Shown in pieces: positions 57,321 through 64,000 of a DNA stretch of 64,000 bases. The notes beneath the pieces are model-generated. The model was not told the DNA's origin. It searched no databases and was given only the letters and a program-made list of their open reading frames with translations. The number at the start of each line of letters is the position of its first letter. Position 1 is the stretch's first letter. The position numbers and the translations under genes were made by a program. This DNA comes from Colwellia sp. (GTDB lineage: Bacteria; Pseudomonadota; Gammaproteobacteria; Enterobacterales; Alteromonadaceae): the NCBI GenBank assembly GCA_013215465.1, contig JABSOW010000024.1, positions 1-64,000 of the forward strand. The letters run 5' to 3'.

Positions 57321-59240
57321 ATGGCTTTATTACAAATTGCAGAACCCGGTCAAAGCACCGTTCCTCACGAACATCGATTAGCCGCAGGTATTGATTTAGG
57401 TACAACTAATTCATTAATTGCCAGTGTACAAAGTGGCAATGCTAGTACCTTATCAGATCAACAAGGTCGTGATATTTTACCTTCTATTGTTAGTTATCAA
57501 GAGCCTTCAGCAGAAGGTAACTCTTCATTAAGTAATTCCCCATCAGGTAATAACATTTTAGTTGGTGAAGCGGCGAAAGCGTTAAGTGTTAGTGATCCGC
57601 AAAATACTATTGTTTCAGCAAAACGCTTAATTGGTCGTTCATTGGCCGATATTCAGAGTAAATATCCTTCATTACCGTATCAGTTTTGTGGTGATGAAAA
57701 TCATCCTGAAATAGTGACGCGTCAAGGGAATATTAACCCAATACAAGTCTCGGCTGAAATATTAAAAACCTTAATCCAACGAGCTGAGCAAGCTTTGGGT
57801 GGTGAGTTAATGGGTGTAGTGGTTACTGTACCTGCACATTTTGATGATGCTCAACGTCAAAGTACTAAAGATGCGGCTAAACTTGCTGGTGTTAATGTTT
57901 TGCGTTTATTAAATGAACCAACTGCTGCCGCTGTAGCCTATGGGCTTGATTCAGGTCAAGAGGGCGTTATAGCCATCTACGACTTAGGTGGTGGCACTTT
58001 TGATATTTCTATCTTACGCCTAACTAAAGGCGTATTTGAAGTACTTGCTACTGGTGGTGATTCCGCCCTTGGTGGTGATGATTTTGATGTAGTACTCGTT
58101 GATTATCTTATCGAACAAGCAGGCTTAACTAGACCATTCTCTCCTTCGTTAGAACGTCAATTGATGCAACAAGCCTGTGCCGCTAAAGAGCAGTTATCTG
58201 AGCAAGAAAGTGTCGAGGTTGTTTTAACGCTAGTTTCTGGGCTAGAGCAGGAAAAAACGTGGACGACCACCTTAAGCAAAGCAACTTTTGATAGCTTGAT
58301 TGCTACTTTAGTTAAAAAAACCTTACGCGCTTGTCGTCGTAGCTTGAAAGATGCGCAAATTAGCACTGATGAGGTGTTAGAAATTGTTATGGTTGGTGGC
58401 TCTACACGGGTACCTCTAGTGCGCAGTGAAGTAGAAAAGTACTTTAGCAAAACGCCATTAACCTCTATCGATCCTGACAAGGTAGTTGCCATTGGCGCAG
58501 CGATTCAAGCAGATATTTTAGCGGGTAATAAACCAGACAATGACATGTTGTTGCTTGATGTTATCCCATTATCCTTAGGTTTAGAGACTATGGGGGGCTT
58601 GGTTGAAAAAGTGATCCCACGTAATACCACAATCCCTGTGGCAAAAGCGCAAGAGTTTACCACGTTTAAAGATGGTCAAACGGCGATGGCGGTGCATGTA
58701 TTACAAGGCGAGCGCGAGTTAGTTGATGACTGTCGTTCATTAGCACGTTTTGAGCTACGGGGTATTCCTCCTATGACTGCGGGTGCAGCACATATTCGCG
58801 TTACCTTTAAAGTCGATGCTGACGGCTTATTGTCGGTTAGTGCCATGGAAAAATCATCTGGTGTTGAGTCGAGTATCGAAGTTAAGCCTTCTTTTGGCTT
58901 AGATGACAGTAAAATAACGCAAATGATTAAAGACTCGATGAACAATGCTAAAGCAGATATAGATGCACGTATGTTAAAAGAGCAGCAAGTAGATGCAGCA
59001 CGAGTGATTGAATCAATTCAAGCGGCGTTATCTACTGATAGTCATTTATTACCAGCACAAGATATAAATGATATTGAAACGGCGATTAAAGCACTGGCAC
59101 AAATTAGCCAAGGTTATGATGTCGGTGCTATTGAAGCAGCAATTGCTGCCTTAGATCACAGTACGGCGTTATTCGCAGAGCGTAGAATGGATAGCTCTAT
59201 TAATAAAGCGTTAACAGGCCAATCGGTAGATAAGCTGTAA
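57321..59240 (+). CDS. hscA: Fe-S cluster chaperone HscA (Hsp70 type)
   Basis: A 639-aa specialised Hsp70. [12 protein letters not shown] is the phosphate loop, [15 protein letters not shown] the second, and [11 protein letters not shown] the adenosine site; the substrate domain follows [14 protein letters not shown]. It is about 20 residues longer than E. coli HscA, partly because of a Ser/Asn-rich insert (about 58-73, [16 protein letters not shown]) in the nucleotide domain. It acts with HscB on the LPPVK motif of IscU. 70 bp after hscB. Confidence 0.96.
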   Translation: MALLQIAEPGQSTVPHEHRLAAGIDLGTTNSLIASVQSGNASTLSDQQGRDILPSIVSYQEPSAEGNSSLSNSPSGNNILVGEAAKALSVSDPQNTIVSAKRLIGRSLADIQSKYPSLPYQFCGDENHPEIVTRQGNINPIQVSAEILKTLIQRAEQALGGELMGVVVTVPAHFDDAQRQSTKDAAKLAGVNVLRLLNEPTAAAVAYGLDSGQEGVIAIYDLGGGTFDISILRLTKGVFEVLATGGDSALGGDDFDVVLVDYLIEQAGLTRPFSPSLERQLMQQACAAKEQLSEQESVEVVLTLVSGLEQEKTWTTTLSKATFDSLIATLVKKTLRACRRSLKDAQISTDEVLEIVMVGGSTRVPLVRSEVEKYFSKTPLTSIDPDKVVAIGAAIQADILAGNKPDNDMLLLDVIPLSLGLETMGGLVEKVIPRNTTIPVAKAQEFTTFKDGQTAMAVHVLQGERELVDDCRSLARFELRGIPPMTAGAAHIRVTFKVDADGLLSVSAMEKSSGVESSIEVKPSFGLDDSKITQMIKDSMNNAKADIDARMLKEQQVDAARVIESIQAALSTDSHLLPAQDINDIETAIKALAQISQGYDVGAIEAAIAALDHSTALFAERRMDSSINKALTGQSVDKL

Positions 59241-59304
59241 AACTAATATACATTAAAGATACTAGTATCGAATTACAAAGATACAACTGAAAGAGATAAT
59301 TAAC

Positions 59305-59643
59305 ATGCCCCAAATTATATTTTTACCCCATAAAGAATTGTGTCCAGAAGGTGCTGTGGTTGAAGCTAAAACTGGCGAGAGTGTCCTTAATGTTGCGTTG
59401 GCAAATAATATCGGTATAGAACACGCTTGTGAAAAAGTATGCGCTTGTACTACTTGCCACGTTATAATCAGAGAAGGGTTTGATTCTTTGAAAGAAAGTG
59501 ATGAGCTTGAAGATGATTTACTTGATAAAGCATGGGGCTTAGAGCCAGATTCTCGCCTTGGTTGTCAAGCAATAGTCACCGATGAAGACTTAGTTGTAGA
59601 GATTCCTAAGTACACTATTAATATGGTTTCTGAAAGTCATTAA
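59305..59643 (+). CDS. fdx: ISC [2Fe-2S] ferredoxin
   Basis: A 112-aa adrenodoxin-type ferredoxin, the electron donor for cluster assembly. Its four ligands are in ACEKVCACTTCH (spacing C-x5-C-x2-C) and RLGCQAIV. Last gene of the isc operon here. The small iscX gene that follows fdx in E. coli is not present in the 100-240 bp that follow. Confidence 0.96.
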   Translation: MPQIIFLPHKELCPEGAVVEAKTGESVLNVALANNIGIEHACEKVCACTTCHVIIREGFDSLKESDELEDDLLDKAWGLEPDSRLGCQAIVTDEDLVVEIPKYTINMVSESH

Positions 59644-59737
59644 TCTTAGTTAATTTACCTTGATTAAAATATTTCAAAACAGGTAGTCGCATGAAAATGT
59701 TACTACCTTTTTTATGTTCAGGATGAACGGTATATCG

Positions 59738-59850
59738 CAATGCCATGACGTCACATGGATGTGGATTATTAGACAATACAGACAATGCGAGGGTACAGGA
59801 AGTACCTTATAGAGAGTGCCGGAGCAATTATCCTGAGCACGTTGTCCTGA
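59738..59850 (+). repeat. Copy 2 of the dispersed structured element
   Basis: Contains TGACGTCA, CACAT-GG-ATGTG and GGTAC-AGGAA-GTACC dyads, and shares ACATGGATG, ATTAGA, GAG-TGCCGGAGCA and ATYCTCCTGARCACG-like blocks in the same order with 14266-14335. It happens to be open in frame with the following gene and so extends the apparent reading frame by 45 codons, but it is more likely non-coding. Confidence 0.6.
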
Positions 59851-59879
59851 TGGCAAAGAGCGTGTATAAAATGAGACAT

Positions 59880-61595
59880 ATGAAAAACCAGCAAACTTGC
59901 TTTACTTCCTTTAGGCATAATATCGAAAGCTACGCCTTACCTGAACGATTTACCTTTCCTTTTTACTATCAGCCACATCCATTATGCCTATTGGCAGTGC
60001 AAGAATTACAACAGCAATTAAATAATAATGCTAATTACCAGCAAGAGTTTGCTCGAACGGGCAAGATGTTTGGGGTGCTGTTAGTTAAAAATCTACAAGG
60101 TGAGGTAGGTTATCTTTGTGCTTTCTCTGGTAAGCTAAATGTAGCTCAGGCTAGTATTAATTTTGTGCCAGCTGTTTTTGAGGCGTTAGCGCCAACGGAT
60201 TTTTATCAAAGGCAGAATGTTATTATTAATCAACTGAATCAACAATTACAGCAGTTGCAGAATAATGATGATATTAAACAAGGGCAGAAAGCACTAATAA
60301 ATAACGAAGAACAATACCAACAAGAAGTTAGTGCTTACCAACAGCTAATGACAATAAACCGTGCTAACAGGAAAGAACAACGAAGTGCTGCTCAACAAAC
60401 TTTAACTAGCCTCGACTTTCTTCTGTTGAAAGATAAGTTAGCGAAAGAAAGTGTTTTTGATAAAAATCAGTTACGTGACTTAAAAACTTACTGGCGAGAA
60501 AAAATTAATGCAGTGCAAGAGAAGCTGCACATTTTTACCGATGAAATTACTCAGCTTAAAGATAAACGTAAGCAATTATCGAACGCCTTACAAAATAAGC
60601 TATTTGAGCAATATCGTTTCCTAAATAGCGCCGCGACGGAAAAAAATCTCGCCGAGTTATTTATTGATACCCCGTATCAAATACCACCCGCAGGCGCGGG
60701 AGATTGTGCAGCACCTAAGTTATTACAATATGCCTTTAAGTCTGGTATGACCCCTTTGGCTGTGGCCGAGTTTTGGTGGGGACAAGCGCCTAAATCTGAA
60801 ATACGTCAACACAAAAGGTTTTATGGTGCTTGCATTGGTAAGTGCAAGCCTATTCTAGCGCATATGCTAGCAGGAATAGTACTTGATGATGATCCTTTAT
60901 TAATAAATCCAGCCGCCAATAAAGCACTTGAAATCGTTTATCAAGATGATGTTATGGTCGTGGTTAATAAACCAAATGAATTTTTATCTGTACCGGGTAA
61001 AAATATTGAAGACTCAGTATATTTACGCATCAAGCAGCAATTTCCTAAAGCAACAGGAACATTGATTGTACACCGCTTAGATATGTCAACTTCTGGCCTG
61101 ATGGTGTTAGCGTTAACTAAACGAGCGCAAAAATCTCTCCAAAAGCAATTTATTAGTCGTACCATTAAAAAACGCTATGTTGCATTACTTGAAGGAAAAG
61201 TAGCAGGGCTACTTGATGAAAATAGCACTACTCGTTCTGCGCAAAGCGTAGGCGATATTACTTTACCTTTACGTGGTGATTTTGATGATCGGCCAAGACA
61301 GTTAGTATGCTTTGACCATGGCAAAGCGGCTAAAACTCAATGGCAAGTTATTAAACAAGTAGCGGGAAGAACTAAACTTTATTTATACCCAGAAACAGGG
61401 CGAACTCATCAACTTCGGGTACACTGCGCCCACCCCCTTGGGTTAAACCTACCTATATTGGGTGATGATCTGTATGGTAGAGATCAAATGGCTGATAGAA
61501 AAGCTCAGCGCCTACACTTGCATGCAGAAAAGTTAACGTTGAATCATCCTATTACTAAAGCCGTGATGACCTTTCAGCTAGACGCTGACTTTTAA
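59880..61595 (+). CDS. RluA-family pseudouridine synthase with long N-terminal region
   Basis: A 571-aa RNA pseudouridine synthase. The catalytic domain is in the C-terminal 220 residues (about 345-571), starting VYQDDVMVVVNKPNEFLSVPG with the catalytic Asp in HRLDMSTSGLMVLA and the later TGRTHQLRVHCAHP motif. The first 340 residues are unusual for RluA: a coiled-coil-rich stretch (about 110-235) and a conserved-looking PPAGAGDCAAPKLLQYAF segment. Long forms like this occur in Vibrio/Shewanella relatives; the RNA target is unknown. The frame is open to 59745 through a repeat element, but MKNQQTCF at 59880 is the sensible start. Confidence 0.85.
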   Translation: MKNQQTCFTSFRHNIESYALPERFTFPFYYQPHPLCLLAVQELQQQLNNNANYQQEFARTGKMFGVLLVKNLQGEVGYLCAFSGKLNVAQASINFVPAVFEALAPTDFYQRQNVIINQLNQQLQQLQNNDDIKQGQKALINNEEQYQQEVSAYQQLMTINRANRKEQRSAAQQTLTSLDFLLLKDKLAKESVFDKNQLRDLKTYWREKINAVQEKLHIFTDEITQLKDKRKQLSNALQNKLFEQYRFLNSAATEKNLAELFIDTPYQIPPAGAGDCAAPKLLQYAFKSGMTPLAVAEFWWGQAPKSEIRQHKRFYGACIGKCKPILAHMLAGIVLDDDPLLINPAANKALEIVYQDDVMVVVNKPNEFLSVPGKNIEDSVYLRIKQQFPKATGTLIVHRLDMSTSGLMVLALTKRAQKSLQKQFISRTIKKRYVALLEGKVAGLLDENSTTRSAQSVGDITLPLRGDFDDRPRQLVCFDHGKAAKTQWQVIKQVAGRTKLYLYPETGRTHQLRVHCAHPLGLNLPILGDDLYGRDQMADRKAQRLHLHAEKLTLNHPITKAVMTFQLDADF

Positions 61596-62296
61596 TTAAA
61601 CCAATATCAAATAGCTCAGTTGCCTTATTCAGTGTGTTAGGTATTTTAAATAAAATGAGCGTCGTTATATTGTTTAGATAATTTCTCTAATGAAATTGCA
61701 AAATCAGTAATATCTTTTAAATTATTACTTTTTTATAATGTTTGGCAAATAGGCACATATTCTTTTTGTTAATAACAGCAATAATGATTTATCTACCAGC
61801 TCTGTCTTTATCAAGGGTAGAGAAATAGGTGGTTTTTCCATTTATTTAAAGCTTAAATGCTGTTTTAATTCTGAAATTAATTCTCGTTGTAATGTCGGTT
61901 TACGTAAGTAACTATTAAAGTTTTTCTTTACGTTGAATCACATAATCATCACGCATGTTGCTAATATTTGTGGGGATCACTCAGGCTCTGGCCCCTTTTA
62001 CTTCTCTATGTAAAAGCTAATAGCTTAATAAAGGATATCGTCATGGGGCCATGAAAAGTTAAGGTATAGCTGAAATCTTACCATTGATTTCATTATCTTT
62101 TATTTTAACTTGAACTCTTATGTTGATGTATATTATAGTGATAAACATTAATGAACTTACTTATATAGACTAGAGTATCGCCTGTTTTTTTATTAATAAT
62201 CGCTGTGTTAATTATTTGAATTGGTTTTGCCCTGTTAGTTATTGCCTTTTATCTATTACGTAAGCTTCCGTCTTTTTAAGCTAAAAGAAGTAAAAA
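61596..62296. other. Long intergenic region before the PAS/MCP pair
   Basis: About 700 AT-rich bases. Apart from a receiver-domain remnant at 61842-61926 on the minus strand, I see no gene, RNA or strong terminator. The promoter of the PAS/chemoreceptor pair must lie in the right half. Confidence 0.45.
61842..61926 (-). pseudogene. Remnant of a response-regulator receiver domain
   Basis: The minus strand reads NSYLRKPTLQRELISELKQH followed by LSFK and a stop. This is the typical C-terminal end of a receiver domain of a hybrid histidine kinase, with the conserved Lys-Pro. Nothing recognisable precedes it in frame, so it appears to be the last piece of a deleted gene. Short match, hence modest confidence. 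Confidence 0.4.
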
Positions 62297-62854
62297 ATGT
62301 CAAACAATCTGAATGTTGCAATTATTAATGAAGAAGTATTTATGGCAGATGACGAGTTTATTGTCAGTAAAGCCGATCTTCGTGGTCGCCTTACTTATGT
62401 CAATCGTACCTTTATGGAAATGGCACTACTTTCTGAGGCGCAACTGCTGAGTAAAAATCATAATATTATACGACATCCTGATATGCCTAAGGGGGTTTTT
62501 AATTTACTTTGGCAGTCAATTAAAAAAGAACAAGAATTTTTTGGTTTTATTAAAAACTTACGTAATGATGGTCGTTATTACTGGGTTTTTGCTAACGTCA
62601 CGGCCGAATATGATACTAAGGGTAAATTAATGGGCTTTCTTTCGGTCAGGCGAAAACCACCAGCTTCGGCCATTGCTACCATAATTCCTTTGTACCAACA
62701 AATGTTGCAACTTGAGCGTTCAGCCAGCTCAGCTAAAATTTCTGAGCAAAGCTCGGTTGAATTTTTACAGCAACAATGTAGCCAATTCAACACGGATTAC
62801 CAACATTTCATCATTGATTTGTTTAATGAAAATAATGATGGAGCCAAAAAATGA
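62297..62854 (+). CDS. Aer-like PAS domain protein (CetB-like)
   Basis: A 185-aa soluble protein consisting of one PAS domain (about 18-125) and a helical tail. It shares the Aer FAD-pocket signature: [17 protein letters not shown] (about 56-72) and [21 protein letters not shown], close to E. coli Aer's RHPDMP and KNRRKNGDHYWVRAN. The Trp of Aer's EPWSG is Phe here. It has no membrane or signalling domain of its own. Its stop overlaps the next gene's ATG, so it is probably the redox-sensing partner of the following chemoreceptor, like CetB with CetA in Campylobacter. Confidence 0.88.
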   Translation: MSNNLNVAIINEEVFMADDEFIVSKADLRGRLTYVNRTFMEMALLSEAQLLSKNHNIIRHPDMPKGVFNLLWQSIKKEQEFFGFIKNLRNDGRYYWVFANVTAEYDTKGKLMGFLSVRRKPPASAIATIIPLYQQMLQLERSASSAKISEQSSVEFLQQQCSQFNTDYQHFIIDLFNENNDGAKK

Positions 62855-64000
62855 ATCAACCCACTGCTTCTGCTCGTTTAAATAAAAATAGAAAAGCCTA
62901 TGCTAATATTCCACTGTTGCGTACTAAACTGGTATTTTACGCTGGTTTATTAGCTGGTGTGGCATTTTTGATGTTTATGTATGTGGTTTTTTTACACGGC
63001 ATGGACTGGTTTATGTTGGCAGCCGCGTCCATTATAAGCTTGATTGCAGGTAAGATTTTTTTTGGTTTTAACAGTTATCTAACCACCTTAGGTCACATTA
63101 ATGAAGTACTGCTGAGTGCCAATCAAGGCTATTTAACTGGCCGTATCACCAAAACCAAAGGCTTGGGTGAAGTGGGGAAAGTGGCTTGGGAGTTAAATGA
63201 ATTTCTCGATATTTTGGAAAATTATTTCAATGAGGTCAATACCTGTTTTCGTTATGCCGCGCAGAATGACTTTTCGCGCCCAACCTTTCCAGCAGCTCTA
63301 CCTGGTCGATTAAAGGCATCGTTAGAACACATTAATGTATCTCTTAGGGCGATGAATGACAATGTTGAGTTTATTTCTAAAAATGCGTTAACCAGCGAAC
63401 TGTACCAGTTGAATACCAAAAATCTGATTGATGATTTGAATACTAGTCAAAGAGATCTTCATAAAATAAACAATGAAATCACTCAAATAGAGAAACTAGC
63501 AGTAGCAAATGCCGCCTCGGCAAAAACAAGTGATGAAGCCGTTGTTAATATCACTGAATCCCTTGGTACTATCAGTGTAAATGTTGACTCGGTCGCGCAT
63601 GTGGTTACTGAGTTGATTGAAGATAGCAAAGAAATAACCAAGGCTTTATCTACCATCACAGCTATTGCTGATCAAACCAATTTATTAGCCCTCAATGCTT
63701 CTATTGAAGCGGCGAGAGCGGGTGAACACGGCAGAGGCTTTGCTGTAGTTGCTGATGAAGTGAAAGCATTATCTGCCAGAACTAAAGATACCGCGGATGA
63801 AATCTCTATTATTTTAACGTCATTCTCTCAACGTATCAGTGAAATTAGCCGACAGGCAGAGCAATCGGTTAATTTAACAAAGGATGCGAATAATTTAATT
63901 AATGGCGTGCATACTGATATTAATACCTTATTAAAATCAGCCATTAAAACATCTCAGTTGGTTGATTTTGCAAAAGATCAGGCCGCAGGCTCTTTGGTTA
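62851..64000 (+). CDS. Methyl-accepting chemotaxis protein (CetA-like), truncated by window end
   Basis: The first 383 residues of a chemoreceptor that continues beyond 64000. Two membrane helices (about 27-49 and 52-72) are joined by only a few residues (HGMD), so there is no periplasmic sensor. A HAMP-like linker ([21 protein letters not shown]) and the kinase-control region with the conserved tip [20 protein letters not shown] follow. The ATG overlaps the PAS gene's TGA (ATGA) with GGAG upstream, so the two are translationally coupled. The anchor-hairpin topology matches Aer and CetA, with sensing delegated to the PAS partner. Confidence 0.9.
   Translation, partial: MNQPTASARLNKNRKAYANIPLLRTKLVFYAGLLAGVAFLMFMYVVFLHGMDWFMLAAASIISLIAGKIFFGFNSYLTTLGHINEVLLSANQGYLTGRITKTKGLGEVGKVAWELNEFLDILENYFNEVNTCFRYAAQNDFSRPTFPAALPGRLKASLEHINVSLRAMNDNVEFISKNALTSELYQLNTKNLIDDLNTSQRDLHKINNEITQIEKLAVANAASAKTSDEAVVNITESLGTISVNVDSVAHVVTELIEDSKEITKALSTITAIADQTNLLALNASIEAARAGEHGRGFAVVADEVKALSARTKDTADEISIILTSFSQRISEISRQAEQSVNLTKDANNLINGVHTDINTLLKSAIKTSQLVDFAKDQAAGSLV

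Noticed and set aside
58157..58492. 111-codon frame antisense to hscA
   Set aside because: Shadow of hscA with no supporting signal.

Overview
This is 64 kb of AT-rich gammaproteobacterial chromosome, most likely from Colwellia or a close relative in the Colwelliaceae/Alteromonadales. Three things point there: low-GC, Lys/Asn-rich proteins; conserved blocks (queA-tgt-yajC-secD-secF, suhB/trmJ-cysE-iscRSUA-hscBA-fdx, rimI-holD, argS-prfC); and many c-di-GMP, chemotaxis and TonB-receptor genes together with dispersed intergenic palindromes. The assignment rests on recognised protein families and gene order, not on a database search.

Layout. 0.4-4.5 kb: a PAS-PAS-GGDEF diguanylate cyclase, a membrane-anchored methyltransferase, a small unknown protein, a cold-shock protein and a LuxR-type regulator. 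4.5-27.7 kb: an accessory catabolic region. It holds a PuuA-like glutamine synthetase homologue, two TonB-dependent receptors, two APC permeases, an outer-membrane porin, a chemoreceptor fused to PilZ, and a near-complete route 5-aminovalerate/GABA -> glutarate/succinate semialdehyde -> glutarate -> glutaryl-CoA -> crotonyl-CoA (gabT/davT, gabD/davD, class III CoA-transferase, gcdH) with two LysR regulators. It ends in an ECF sigma/FecR/TonB-receptor cell-surface signalling operon. 28-41 kb: a large dual-PilZ protein, serB, an AhpA/YtjB-like protein, a TatD nuclease, argS, prfC, a small outer-membrane protein, rimI, holD, tRNA-Trp and aceK. 41-49 kb: queA, tgt, yajC, secD, secF and an RhlE-type helicase, followed by a decayed IS630-family element that itself carries a small MITE-like insertion. 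50-62 kb: a SUMT-type cobA, suhB, trmJ, cysE, the complete isc operon without iscX, and a long RluA-family pseudouridine synthase. 62-64 kb: a PAS protein overlapping by 4 bp a chemoreceptor that runs off the window, resembling a split Aer (CetB/CetA-like) energy-taxis pair.

How the parts fit together. The 4.5-23 kb region looks like a polyamine and omega-amino-acid (putrescine/GABA, cadaverine/5-aminovalerate) utilisation region. A repeated CCCCTAT half-site lies upstream of the PuuA-like gene, the first TonB receptor and the first permease. Inside this region sits a separate respiratory/taxis unit: two FNR-type boxes precede a porin and a PilJ/NarX-type receptor that also has a C-terminal c-di-GMP-binding PilZ domain. 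Together with the GGDEF protein, the 812-aa dual-PilZ protein and the terminal PAS/MCP pair, the window is rich in motility and lifestyle signalling.

The best candidates for something little described are the FNR-porin-(PilJ-MCP-PilZ) unit, the CCCCTAT regulon, the STN-TonB receptor with a second internal signal-peptide-like segment, and several dispersed structured repeats. Decay and rearrangement are also visible: a scar of a second CoA-transferase gene at 10.2 kb, a broken IS630 with a nested MITE, and a receiver-domain remnant at 61.85 kb.
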